A stretch of 64,000 nt of DNA from JBBATK01 sp044224515 (GTDB lineage: Bacteria > Bacteroidota > Ignavibacteria > Kapaibacteriales > NICIL-2). The notes under the pieces are model-generated. The model did not search any database, had not been told where the DNA came from, and saw only the letters and a program-made list of their open reading frames with translations. Below are positions 46,295 to 55,105 of this stretch, in pieces. Where the stretch lies: positions 58,596 through 122,595 of the forward strand of contig JBGAKH010000014.1 of assembly GCA_044224515.1 (NCBI GenBank). Direction: 5' to 3'. Every line of letters begins with the position of its first letter. Within the stretch, counting starts at the first letter, position 1. Both the position numbers and the translations under genes were made by a program.

Positions 46295-47241
46295 AGTTGT
46301 GCGATGAAGTGGCCAATTGCGTATGAATCACACGCGTGTATTACTGGACATAACACGGCTTTCAGAGTTATGACTATGTATCGCTGTGTGAGCATAGCCT
46401 AAAAGCCTAAAAGAGAATCACATTATTGTGCACTTCTGATTGAGGACCCGGTCGGACTCAAGACAATTACGTCCAAAGATGCCAGGGTCTACCTCGATTT
46501 ATAGTCTCCACAACGCTTCATCCGAGCATGGTGCTTAAAGAAGATGAAGTTGTCGGCTAAGGCTTCCTCATGTTGTTGGAAACTGTACTGACTATCCAAT
46601 GTGTGCTGCAGACTTCGCCGTTGTATTGTTCTATGCAGCACTTGCCGTTAGAAACTGACTACACTGCAAACTACCCTGTCAATGGCGCACCTGAGCTACG
46701 TAAATACTACGTAGACTCCCGCTTCTGCCGGCTTTTGTGTGAGCTCCTGTGCATGAAGGCCTGAGGTCCTTCGTACTCAAGGCTGCACAGTTGCTCCGAA
46801 AGAGCCCATATCAGGGATTCCGACAGGACTGCGTCCTTAAATCAGTGTGCCAGCCTACGCGTGTACGTGTTGAAGATCGTGAGGTGTTTTGAGTGGATAT
46901 TGTGCTTTTCTCTGCCTCTCTCGGCGGTGCAAACTCGTTTCCGATCAACAACTCCCATTGAGCAAACGTTGCCTGTTCGGAGTCGATGCGCTGTTTGCGT
47001 CGTCGTTTTGCAGTTCGTGCCACTGTCGTATTGCCCAAGTAGTAAACAATTCCGTCGACCCTGTGCCACGCTGAAACAATCGTGTCAGTCCAATCTTTAC
47101 ACGCTCGCGGATTGTCGCAGCTCCCTCACCGTCCTGTCTACGCTCTGAGTGTGCGACCGACCTTCAACGAATGCAAATTGCTCTTTGATTCCACGGGCGG
47201 CGTGGAAAAAAATCCAGGGTTTTAGAATGTGCTAAAGGGGC
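46295..47241. other. Large intergenic region, no gene recognised
   Basis: These 947 bases form the longest gap in the window. They lie between two minus-strand genes. Open frames of 75-95 codons overlap one another on both strands around 46811-47148 but show no family features, signal or ribosome site. Visible structure: a tandem GCCTAAAA repeat near 46386-46401, and a perfect inverted repeat CTACGTA-5 nt-TACGTAG at 46696-46714 that could be an operator. No recognisable RNA gene (tmRNA, SRP RNA, RNase P, tRNA) was found. It must include the promoter of the Kelch operon. Confidence 0.5.
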
Positions 47242-48879
47242 TTAGCCGATGAGCTCGTCGACACGTTGTCTTAGCCAACGGCGGAGGTTAAATGTGTTGG
47301 TCGGAATAGCATCGATCGACGCTCGAAGCGCACGAGCTTCCTCTGTTCTGGTTTTGGAGCGCAGTTTGGAAGCAACAGTGATCAAGCGTTTGGTGTGGCT
47401 AATAAAGTGCTGGTGTGTTGTGATGTACGACTCCGGCAGCGCTTGTTGACTTTTCAAGTAGTGCCGGTAGGAGTCGACCGCTAGGAGACACTGCTCATAC
47501 GATGCCAATTCATAAAGCAATTGTATACTGAGATTCTTGACCTGTATGGCGAGTATTGGCAAGCGAAAGTTCACTTGTTGGATTGCAGCCAGAGCTTCTC
47601 TTCGTTGACCTTTCGTGCGAGCTATCATCGCAGTGGCAAAAGCAGCACAATTCTCGTACTCATCGGGAACAACACGCTCAAGATGCACACTTTGTAACTC
47701 TTCAGCCCACTCGAGATCATTTGCCATACATGCAATTCGAATGGCTCGTACAAAGTCAGCAAAAGGGAAGCGTGGTTGGAGCAAATACTGCGACGCGATC
47801 AGATGCCGGCGCTCATCTTCAATAAGATAAGGGAGCAGGTCATCTCGCTCCTCCTCGTTGACGCAACGAATCACGTGATGGCTGGTGAAGATGTTGATAA
47901 ATCCCATCTCACCACTTCCGTAGTACGAAGCGTGCTGCCTGCCTAGTTCTCGCAGCGCAAAGTAATCCGCGTCTTTGTGAGCTGTGATAAGCAGTATAGC
48001 ATGTTTATAGAGCTGCACGACCGGATGGTTTGGAACGCGGTCCGTCTTGAAGAAGGCAATGAGCTGATCGGCGAAAGGCAGATCAAATCGAACGCTACTT
48101 TGATACTGCTCGAAGTACATGATGGTGGCCAGACGTCCCAAGCGTATGAGCACGAAATTCAGTATGGCAGCATACTGTTGCTCCAACAATCCGTATCTGT
48201 TCTCTGGTGCAACAGCGCTACTCTGCCAAATCTGCTCATTGATAAAGTGTGCTCTGTATATATGCGTGAAGTCTTCATTATCATCCTGCTCCAACATCTT
48301 TTCATACTTCTTCATCTGTTGGGCAAACTGCTTGTCGAGACCCGCCTGACGTAAGCGAGGCAGTATGCGCCAACGCTCCATATGGTCTTGGCCGTCGCGC
48401 GAGATTTGTATCAAAAAGTTCAACGCGACCTCGTACAAGTCGGATAGAACGTTGTTGATGCGATGGTAATCGAATTCCTTGGAGGGGAAGACCTCGCTGT
48501 GAATGTGTTCAAGAGTGCAACTGTGCTGCGAGAAGTCGGGATAATAGCGCGTAAAACTGTCGCAGCATGTGCTTATTGTCTCGCTGGTGTTGAAGTAAGG
48601 CGAGTGTACATACAATCGAAAGCGATCAATTCGCTCGGTATCGAAAGTCAGTAGAAGCTGCGCCAGCTTGGTACCCTGAAGTGTCTTTGCTGACTGTGTG
48701 GAGGAATCCTTTGGCGGCTTCGAAGCTCCGGAAGAAACAACGCCCTTCCGCACTGCTTTGGTGCTACCGGCTGCTGCTTTTTTTGTCGATTTCTTGGCTA
48801 TTGGGTTTGAGACCGATCTCGTCCGGTTTTTTGTGGCCGAACTCTTTGCAGCGTGTGCTTTCTTCTGTTCAGACTTCAT
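47242..48879 (-). CDS. Hypothetical helical-repeat protein with Lys/Ala-rich N-terminal tail
   Basis: I do not know a named family. The 545-aa protein begins with about 65 residues rich in Lys, Ala and Ser (KKAHAAKSSATKNRT, KKSTKKAAAGSTKAVRKG), like histone-H1-type DNA-binding tails. The remainder is predicted almost all helical and TPR-like. It opens with LLLTFDTERIDRFRLYVHSP and YFN, a pattern I recall from uncharacterised Bacteroidota proteins of about 480-500 aa. No signal peptide or membrane span is present, so it is cytoplasmic. The basic tail could bind DNA or RNA; this is inference from composition. It stands alone. Whether the tail is conserved is the main open question. Confidence 0.7.
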   Translation of the reverse strand: MKSEQKKAHAAKSSATKNRTRSVSNPIAKKSTKKAAAGSTKAVRKGVVSSGASKPPKDSSTQSAKTLQGTKLAQLLLTFDTERIDRFRLYVHSPYFNTSETISTCCDSFTRYYPDFSQHSCTLEHIHSEVFPSKEFDYHRINNVLSDLYEVALNFLIQISRDGQDHMERWRILPRLRQAGLDKQFAQQMKKYEKMLEQDDNEDFTHIYRAHFINEQIWQSSAVAPENRYGLLEQQYAAILNFVLIRLGRLATIMYFEQYQSSVRFDLPFADQLIAFFKTDRVPNHPVVQLYKHAILLITAHKDADYFALRELGRQHASYYGSGEMGFINIFTSHHVIRCVNEEERDDLLPYLIEDERRHLIASQYLLQPRFPFADFVRAIRIACMANDLEWAEELQSVHLERVVPDEYENCAAFATAMIARTKGQRREALAAIQQVNFRLPILAIQVKNLSIQLLYELASYEQCLLAVDSYRHYLKSQQALPESYITTHQHFISHTKRLITVASKLRSKTRTEEARALRASIDAIPTNTFNLRRWLRQRVDELIG

Positions 48880-48948
48880 GCGTTTACTACCTTAAAATCG
48901 ACTTTATACTATATCACGTATGCTCACGGCATTGTTCGAATTCTGGCA

Positions 48949-49563
48949 CTAAATGAATCCCATGGTCCGAGCAAACACCAGAAGTGACTGCGGTACAAAA
49001 ACAATGGTGCAAAGCATCCCTCCGAGTGCGCCCCAAATATGGGCGTCATGGTTAATGTTATCGCTCATTTGTCTCGAAGCATAAAAAGAGTAGGCAAGGT
49101 AGAGCGGTCCAAATAGCCAAGCCGGAATAATTGGCGGAAGCAAAAACAAACCCATGCGCATCGTGGGATAAAACAGAATCATACTAAAAATGACACCTGA
49201 AACGGCACCGGACGCACCCAAGGTTTTGTACTCGGGTTCATTTTTATAACGAAGGATGGACGGAATATCGGCAATGAGCATACTCCCCACATAGATGAAG
49301 AGAAAGATGGTGCTTCCTACGATGTGCTCCAACGGCGGTGCAAAGAAATAGAAGCTTAGCATGTTGAATGCCAAGTGAGGAATGTTGGCATGGATAAGAT
49401 TGCCGGTAATCAAGGTATGCAAGCGCTGCGCTCGAGCTATGCGCCACGGTTCGAGTATTGAGGTTTCGCCGAAGCCCGGGACAAAGAACGCGGCAAGGCT
49501 CGCAGCAATGGTCAGCATCATGATGACAACGCTCACGGGCGTTGAGTCTATCCCAAAATCCAT
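48949..49563 (-). CDS. Rhomboid-family intramembrane serine protease
   Basis: The 204-aa protein has six membrane spans. The rhomboid markers are in place: HLAFNM at 63-68, catalytic Ser118 in GASGAVSG, and catalytic His175 in AHIWGALGG on the last span. The RAQRLHTLITGNLIHAN stretch is the usual L1-loop region, with Trp-Arg replaced in part. It cleaves single-pass membrane proteins within the bilayer. It is close to the minimal rhomboid size, with no extra domain. Neighbouring genes give no hint of its substrate. Confidence 0.9.
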   Translation of the reverse strand: MDFGIDSTPVSVVIMMLTIAASLAAFFVPGFGETSILEPWRIARAQRLHTLITGNLIHANIPHLAFNMLSFYFFAPPLEHIVGSTIFLFIYVGSMLIADIPSILRYKNEPEYKTLGASGAVSGVIFSMILFYPTMRMGLFLLPPIIPAWLFGPLYLAYSFYASRQMSDNINHDAHIWGALGGMLCTIVFVPQSLLVFARTMGFI

Positions 49564-49808
49564 AAACCAAAGGGTTGCGAAACGGTGATCGTAAAATTCA
49601 GGCCTAAGACAGTGTAGTCAAGCCCTTCGTCCTACGAATATACTCAGCACTTCTTCAGAGCCGCTGAGCACTTTTGGCTTTTGTTAGCCCACGCCGAGCT
49701 GTCTATACTTCCGGTACCTGAGTCCGGAAGGTGTTGAGGGATCCTGCTTGAGAGTGCCAAGTGAGACGTGTCCTTAGCATTAGTAGCGCCACAATGCTCT
49801 CGGAGGCG

Positions 49809-49816
49809 TATTTTTG
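49809..49816 (+). promoter_or_regulatory. Candidate -7 element for trpS
   Basis: TATTTTTG matches TAnnTTTG and lies 26 nt before the trpS ATG. The upstream TTG is missing at the standard spacing. Confidence 0.4.
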
Positions 49817-49842
49817 CGTCTTCGTACGTAGAAATCTTAGTT

Positions 49843-50883
49843 ATGAGCGAATCACAGCAACAGACCGTAGCTTCAACACCTGCCGAACGTAAACCGGTTG
49901 TCTTTAGTGGCGTGCAGCCGAGCGGAACGCTCACGCTCGGCACAATGGTAGGAGCCCTCAATAACTGGGTGTATTTGCAAGACACCTACGATAGCTTCTT
50001 TTGCGTGGTTGACCTGCATGCGATTACCGTACGTCAGGTTCCGGCTGAGTTGCGTCGCTCCACGTTGGACTGCGCAGCCATGTTTCTGGCCGCGGGCGTT
50101 GATCCGGAAAAGTCTGTCATTTTCTTGCAGTCGCACGTACACGAGCATGCAGAACTTGCATGGGTTCTGAATTCCTTCACCGGATATGGCGAAGCAAGCA
50201 GAATGACGCAGTTCAAGGAAAAATCTGCGCAACATGCTGACAACGTCAATGTTGGTTTGCTGACCTATCCCATTCTCATGGCTGCTGACATCTTGCTCTA
50301 CCAAACGGATTTGGTCCCTGTGGGTGAAGACCAAAAGCAACATTTGGAACTCTCACGCGACATCGCGCAACGTTTCAACCACAATTACTCTCCAACGCTT
50401 CGTGTTCCTGAACCGTACATTCCCAAAGCGGGAGCCCGGGTCATGAGTCTGCAGGAGCCGTTGAAGAAAATGTCGAAGTCGGATCCGAACCAGAACGCGA
50501 CGATCTTCTTGACCGACACGAATGATCAGATTCGTAATAAGATTAAGCGTGCCGTCACCGATTCGGGCTCAGAAGTTCGAGTCGATGCATCACGACCGGG
50601 AATTTCGAATTTGATTGAGCTCTATCACGTGGCTACCGGACAAAGCATCGAGCACATAGAACGCTCATTCGAATCAAAGGGATATGGTGACTTTAAATCT
50701 GCTCTTGCTGATGCAATGGTGGATTACGTTGGTCCGCTTCGCGATCGTTTTGTGAACTTCCGACAAGATGTACCGGAACTAAGTAGAATCCTACAAGCCG
50801 GTGCTGAAAAGGCTTCGCGCGTTGCACGAAGAACCCTTCGGACCGTCTATAAAAAAGTTGGTTTTTGGTCTCCGGATAAATAA
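49843..50883 (+). CDS. trpS: Tryptophanyl-tRNA synthetase
   Basis: It charges tRNA-Trp. The 346-aa class Ic synthetase shows VFSGVQPSGTLTLGT at residues 20-34 as its HIGH-like site (here Thr-Leu-Gly-Thr instead of His-x-Gly-Asn), YPILMAADILLY, GEDQKQHLELSRDIAQRFN, and the KMSKS loop in LKKMSKSDPNQN. The C-terminal GYGDFKSALADAMVDYVGPL is typical. Its length is normal for bacterial TrpS. The frame is open upstream to 49768, but the ATG at 49843 gives the proper N-terminus. Confidence 0.95.
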   Translation: MSESQQQTVASTPAERKPVVFSGVQPSGTLTLGTMVGALNNWVYLQDTYDSFFCVVDLHAITVRQVPAELRRSTLDCAAMFLAAGVDPEKSVIFLQSHVHEHAELAWVLNSFTGYGEASRMTQFKEKSAQHADNVNVGLLTYPILMAADILLYQTDLVPVGEDQKQHLELSRDIAQRFNHNYSPTLRVPEPYIPKAGARVMSLQEPLKKMSKSDPNQNATIFLTDTNDQIRNKIKRAVTDSGSEVRVDASRPGISNLIELYHVATGQSIEHIERSFESKGYGDFKSALADAMVDYVGPLRDRFVNFRQDVPELSRILQAGAEKASRVARRTLRTVYKKVGFWSPDK

Positions 50884-51190
50884 ACCAACGCATTTGGTTA
50901 TTCATAAAGAGACTTTTTATTCGTGCTTGGCATGCTACGCATGCCTGCGCACGACAGTACATCGCGATGAGACTGTGTCTGAGTCAGGTTCGACGCAACC
51001 GATAATAGGCTCGATCTAAGTCCGATACAACAACGTCAAAACACCATTGCAACACCCTTGCAACCTGAATTCAATACAAACACTACACGAGACCTTCGTT
51101 CATGTAGACTGTGTGGGGACGTGTAGATTTTGTAGAGATGGTAGCTAGAACTTTGTTGAACATACTTTTTCTTTTTATCTCTAGACTGAC
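50884..51190. other. Intergenic region between trpS and the FAH-like gene
   Basis: No gene is visible in these 307 bases. They include the T-tract hairpin at 50911-50953, which may end the trpS transcript. A near-match promoter box, TAGATTTTG with one base too many, lies around 51124-51132 before the FAH-like gene. Confidence 0.5.
50911..50953 (+). repeat. T-tract plus two-part hairpin after trpS
   Basis: GAGACTTTTTATT leads into CGTGC, then GGCATGC-TAC-GCATGCC (perfect seven-bp stem, three-base loop) and closing GCACG. No T-run follows the stem. It is 27 nt after the trpS stop and shares the layout of the other T-tract hairpins. Confidence 0.6.
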
Positions 51191-52177
51191 ATGAAATTTG
51201 TAAGCTATATCGCCGACCTCGATGAGCGTTTTGCTCTGCTGGTTCATGATACTATTGTAGATCTCGCGCTGGCTCATGACTTGCTTAAACACGATGTTGA
51301 ATTCTCGTTAGGGTATCTGCCTGCGGACGTTATCGATTTTGTTGAGATGGGTTCTGCTGCTTTGGCGGATGCCGCCAAAATAGAAGCAGCCGTAAAAGCC
51401 GGGTGGGACGACGTGTGTTGTCGACCTCTGAGTGATTGCGAGCTTTTGTCGCCTGTTCCACGTCCGACCTCTATGCGCGACGGTTATGCTTTTCGTCAGC
51501 ACGTTGAGGCAGCTCGACGCAATCGTGGACTCGAGATGATTCCTGAGTTTGACGAGATCCCCATCTTTTACTTTACGAATCACAATGCTGTTACAGGCCC
51601 GGGTGATGTTCATGTTCAAGACATGCATTTGAATCAGTTGGACTTTGAGTTGGAATGCGCCGTCGTCATTGGTCGCGAAGGAACGAACATTCCGGCGGAA
51701 GAAGCAGACAACTACATCTTCGGCTATACCATCATGAACGATTGGAGCGCTCGCGCCCTTCAGATGCATGAAATGAAGCTCAATCTGGGTCCGGCGAAGG
51801 GCAAGGATTTCGCGACGTCGTTGGGACCATGGATTGCAACGCGCGACGAACTTGCAGCCAAACGTATTGTAGGAACCAAGGGTGAGAAATACGATCTGAC
51901 CATGATCACCAGATTAAACGGAAAGGAAGTCTCCCGCGGAAATGTCAAGGATATGTCGTGGACCTTTGCGCAAATCATTGAGAGAGCCAGCTACGGTGTA
52001 ACCTTGTATCCGGGTGATGTTATCGGCTCCGGTACCTGCGGTACCGGTTGCTTCCTTGAACTTAATGGTTCCAAGGTCTTTGATCCGCCTCTGTGGCTGA
52101 AAGACGGTGACGTTGTGGAATGCGAGATTGAAGAGTTGGGTATACTCAACAATACGGTTCGTCGCGTAGGACCGTAA
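51191..52177 (+). CDS. Fumarylacetoacetase (FAH)-family hydrolase
   Basis: The 328-aa protein has the FAH fold. Asp97 and His104 in DGYAFRQHV keep the spacing and sequence of the metal-ligand/general-base pair of true fumarylacetoacetase. The other metal ligands appear as Glu153 and Glu155 in DFELECAVVIG and Asp184 in MNDWSAR. GDVIGSGTCGTGC is the family C-terminal signature. True FAH proteins are longer (about 420 aa), so this is a bacterial version; it would split fumarylacetoacetate to fumarate and acetoacetate, the last step of tyrosine breakdown. hppD in the window supports that role. Acylpyruvase or a related hydrolase is the alternative. It stands alone. Confidence 0.85.
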   Translation: MKFVSYIADLDERFALLVHDTIVDLALAHDLLKHDVEFSLGYLPADVIDFVEMGSAALADAAKIEAAVKAGWDDVCCRPLSDCELLSPVPRPTSMRDGYAFRQHVEAARRNRGLEMIPEFDEIPIFYFTNHNAVTGPGDVHVQDMHLNQLDFELECAVVIGREGTNIPAEEADNYIFGYTIMNDWSARALQMHEMKLNLGPAKGKDFATSLGPWIATRDELAAKRIVGTKGEKYDLTMITRLNGKEVSRGNVKDMSWTFAQIIERASYGVTLYPGDVIGSGTCGTGCFLELNGSKVFDPPLWLKDGDVVECEIEELGILNNTVRRVGP

Positions 52178-52202
52178 TTGCGCAGCTCCCGCTACAGTGC
52201 CG

Positions 52203-52236
52203 GCGACTGCGAAGCAGGCGCTTTGTAAAAAGACTC
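52203..52236 (-). repeat. T-tract plus hairpin element
   Basis: On the minus strand GAGTCTTTTTACAAAG precedes a CGCCTGC-TTC-GCAGTCG hairpin (one mismatch). It is on the strand of the aspartate kinase transcript, about 250 nt past that gene's stop, and about 25 nt past the FAH-like stop on the other strand. Confidence 0.55.
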
Positions 52237-52352
52237 GTGAAGAGTTTGTATACGGACGTGAGCTCCTAAGGCTCTTAGTCCGGAGCACTCGCTATCTAAG
52301 CCTACTTCGGCACTAGCGAGCTGATACCATATCATGTACACCATGTCAATTC

Positions 52353-52379
52353 AACGGCTGCCATACTATGGCAGCCGTT
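52353..52379. terminator. GC-rich hairpin terminator between convergent genes
   Basis: AACGGCTGCCATA and TATGGCAGCCGTT form a perfect palindrome around one base, giving a stable 11-bp stem with a small loop. TTT follows on the plus strand. It may serve either the FAH-like gene or the aspartate kinase. Confidence 0.7.
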
Positions 52380-52485
52380 TGTGCGTATAATCAATCACAA
52401 ACTGCGCTCCATGAACGAACAACCTGCTATCGGCAGCGGGTACGGTGCTGAGAACGCGAACGAATTTTGAAACCTAAAGGGTACT

Positions 52486-53832
52486 CTAGACATTGTGTTC
52501 GATGAGAGCCGAGTGTACAGCTTGGAGTGCTTGCAAGGCAACGTTTGGAGCAAGAAGTGCGATGATACCGACATCGCTCATTCCGCTAATAATAATCTCA
52601 GCATTGAAGGCAGTTAAGAGCTCCGAAACACGGGCGTGCACGTTGGTTCCGCTTAAGTGAGGTCCGCAAATGCACAATACTTCGCAAGGACGAATGCGGC
52701 GCTGATGACCGCTCAGGAGGTGTTCCGAAGAAGAGCGAATAACAAGTCCCAATGCAGCCTCCTCCGCAAAACACAGCAAGACCTCGGTGTTGTGCTCGGA
52801 ACATGTACGTAGAATGCTTGCCAACACTGCGGTTGCATGTTCATGCATTCCGACTTCAGCTTGAACCACAACACATCCTTTAAGTAGACTTGCAGCGCGG
52901 ACTCCTTGATAGGACACAATATCGGGGTGCTCATCTGCAACGACGGTAGTGCCTTGATGCTCCGGCTCGAAGGTATTGAGAATGCGAACCGGAATTGCGG
53001 TATCGACAGCCGGCTTGATCGTATCCGGATGCAGAACTTTGGCGCCGAAGTATGCCAGTTGGCGCATCTCAGAAAAACTAATGAGGGGGATTGAATTGGT
53101 ATTCGGCACTATTCGAGGATCTGCGCTGAGCACACCGCTTACGTCGGTCCAAATCTGTATCTCCTCTGCTCCCAATGCAGCGCCATAGAGCGCTGCCGAA
53201 AGATCCGACCCGCCTCGACCAAGAGTGGTGGTGTATCCTTCAATCGTCGATCCGATAAAACCTTGACTGACCACGCAGTCGTGCGTTGTCAACAAAGGTT
53301 GAAGCACGGCATGCACAGTGTACGAAAGAGCCTGTTGATCTGCAGTGGCACGTGTGAACTCCGCGTTGGTACGCATGGTCTCTCGTGCATCATGAAAGGC
53401 AGCCTTCATGCCTTGCGAACACAGGAAGTACGAGAAAATCGTTGTTGAGAGACGCTCTCCAAATGAAGCCATCATGTCGAGCGAGCGAGGTGTGCATTCG
53501 CAAAGAAGTGCGATTCCTTCGCTGTATTCCTCAAGTTCAGAAAGAAGCTCCTCGGTTTTCTCAATGCACGACTGAAGCTCATTGCCATCCAAGCTCAACT
53601 CGTGAATGAGCGACACATGGTGTTCCCGAATGGCAACCAAGGCATTGTGCATTGCCGGACGGTCCGCACGAGATGCAGCATCTGCTGTTGCCAGCAACTT
53701 GTCGGTGATACCACCACAGGCTGAAAGAATGACTAAGGGACGGCGATTGCGATGGCGAATGACAAGTGCGGCTACAGAGCGCATGGCTGCCGCAGTTTTC
53801 ACGGAACTACCGCCGAATTTCATAACAACCAT
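52486..53832 (-). CDS. Aspartate kinase, monofunctional, with ACT region
   Basis: It phosphorylates aspartate, the first step to lysine, threonine and methionine. The 448-aa protein has KFGGSS at residues 5-10, LVILSACGGITDKLL, SFGERLSTTIF, and the signature GRGGSDLSAALYGAALGAEE followed by WTDVSGVLSADPRIV. The last 130 residues form ACT-type regulatory domains (VLCICGPHLSGTNVHARVSE), so end-product feedback is likely. The type resembles E. coli LysC. The frame is open about 100 codons upstream, with no aspartokinase features. It is divergent from terC. Confidence 0.92.
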   Translation of the reverse strand: MVVMKFGGSSVKTAAAMRSVAALVIRHRNRRPLVILSACGGITDKLLATADAASRADRPAMHNALVAIREHHVSLIHELSLDGNELQSCIEKTEELLSELEEYSEGIALLCECTPRSLDMMASFGERLSTTIFSYFLCSQGMKAAFHDARETMRTNAEFTRATADQQALSYTVHAVLQPLLTTHDCVVSQGFIGSTIEGYTTTLGRGGSDLSAALYGAALGAEEIQIWTDVSGVLSADPRIVPNTNSIPLISFSEMRQLAYFGAKVLHPDTIKPAVDTAIPVRILNTFEPEHQGTTVVADEHPDIVSYQGVRAASLLKGCVVVQAEVGMHEHATAVLASILRTCSEHNTEVLLCFAEEAALGLVIRSSSEHLLSGHQRRIRPCEVLCICGPHLSGTNVHARVSELLTAFNAEIIISGMSDVGIIALLAPNVALQALQAVHSALIEHNV

Positions 53833-53872
53833 AGAAAAGCTGATCCGGATGCAAAAAGCACTATCTATCCAA

Positions 53873-53899
53873 CAAATGTACAAAAGAGCCGTCAAGCAA
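53873..53899 (-). promoter_or_regulatory. Candidate promoter for aspartate kinase
   Basis: On the minus strand TTG (53899-53897) is followed by 16 nt and TACATTTG (53880-53873). The -7 box fits the consensus; the spacing is a little short. It lies 41 nt before the ATG. Confidence 0.45.
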
Positions 53900-54052
53900 G
53901 GGGAGTGTGGGTTGAAATCGTCGGACATGAACTGCCTACAATTGTGGACTAAGTTGTCCCCAAAGGACCTCCCACCTTTGCTTCGGCCGCAGCAAAGAGT
54001 ATATTGCATCACCGAGATGAGTTTTTGGAAAATGGTACAAACGTCGAGCTTA

Positions 54053-55024
54053 ATGGAACAAACTTCTGCCCTTATGTGGATCGGATTCGCCGCTTTCATC
54101 ATCCTGATGCTGTGGCTGGATTTAGGTGTATTCAATAAGAAATCGCATCAAGTCAGTATTCGAGAATCTCTCGGATGGACCTTTGCATGGATGGGGCTTG
54201 CAGGCTTGTTTATGTTAGGAATTTACTGGCAGCTAGGGATGAATCATGCTGCTGAAACGAAAGCGCTTGAGTTTCTTACCGGCTATATTATTGAAGAGAG
54301 TTTGAGTATTGACAATCTCTTTGTCATCATTCTCATCTTTAACTACTTCAAGGTCAAACCCGAGTATCAACACAAGGTACTGTTCTGGGGAATCATCGGT
54401 GCATTGGTGTTTCGCTTGATTCTGATTTTTGCAGGCGTAGCACTGATTAATCAGTTCTCCTGGATCATGTATGTCTTTGGTGCTTTCCTTGTTATCACCG
54501 GTGTGCGTATGGCTCTCGGTGCCGAAAAGGAGATACATCCGGAACAAAACCCGGTCGTAAAGATCTTCAAACGTTTCTGGCCTGTGTCGCATGAAGACCA
54601 TGGCGATCGCTTTTTCATACAGCTGGCAGGCAAGTGGGTTGCGACGCCGCTCTTTATCGTGGTGTTAGTTGTTGAAATGTCTGACTTGATTTTTGCAGTC
54701 GACTCGATCCCTGCTGTGTTGGCAATTACGAGAGATCCCTTCATCGTCTATACATCAAATGCATTTGCCATTCTGGGACTGCGCTCGCTCTTCTTTGCAC
54801 TTTCCGGCTTGCTGGATCTCTTCCACTATTTGAAATACGGATTGTCGCTCGTACTGGTGTTCATCGGACTCAAGATGACGCTTGCGGATTTGTGGCATGT
54901 CAACACAAGTATTTCGTTGCTTATCGTGGGTAGCATTCTTGGAATCTCGATCGTTTGGTCGTTGATTAGTCCGCCAAAAAATGACTTCTTAACGGAGACG
55001 AGCGAAGAGGGCGAAAAACACTAG
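54053..55024 (+). CDS. TerC-family integral membrane protein
   Basis: The 323-aa protein has about nine membrane spans and the TerC signature: LDLGVFNKK near the start, EESLSIDNLFVIILIFNYF at about 80-98, and VEMSDLIFAVDSIPAVLA at about 208-225. Acidic residues within these spans are conserved and thought to move or bind metal ions such as Mn(II) in the Alx/MntX branch. It has a basic-acidic loop KRFWPVSHEDHGDRFF between halves, as in Alx-type proteins. The start could also be an ATG at 54017 or 54032; the long open frame before these runs through the antisense of the aspartate kinase gene. No ribosome site decides the issue. Confidence 0.88.
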   Translation: MEQTSALMWIGFAAFIILMLWLDLGVFNKKSHQVSIRESLGWTFAWMGLAGLFMLGIYWQLGMNHAAETKALEFLTGYIIEESLSIDNLFVIILIFNYFKVKPEYQHKVLFWGIIGALVFRLILIFAGVALINQFSWIMYVFGAFLVITGVRMALGAEKEIHPEQNPVVKIFKRFWPVSHEDHGDRFFIQLAGKWVATPLFIVVLVVEMSDLIFAVDSIPAVLAITRDPFIVYTSNAFAILGLRSLFFALSGLLDLFHYLKYGLSLVLVFIGLKMTLADLWHVNTSISLLIVGSILGISIVWSLISPPKNDFLTETSEEGEKH

Positions 55025-55105
55025 TTGCGTAAGGTCCGGCAAGGCTAAGCACGACGTCTACCGAGGGCCGGATAACCAATAGATTCTATGAGGAACGGGC
55101 TCGAG

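Larger units (their letters stand above)
52178..52485. other. Convergent intergenic region with two hairpins
   Basis: These 308 bases lie between the convergent FAH-like and aspartate kinase genes. No gene is visible. They hold a T-tract hairpin (52203-52236) and a strong GC hairpin (52353-52379). Confidence 0.5.

Noticed and set aside
46811..47148. Overlapping 75-95 codon frames in the large gap
   Set aside because: Frames occur on both strands at once, without ribosome sites or family motifs. A decayed gene cannot be ruled out.
55035..55072. TCCGGC...GCCGGA inverted repeat between terC and the HlyD gene
   Set aside because: Only six base pairs with a 26-nt loop and no T-run; too weak to call a terminator.
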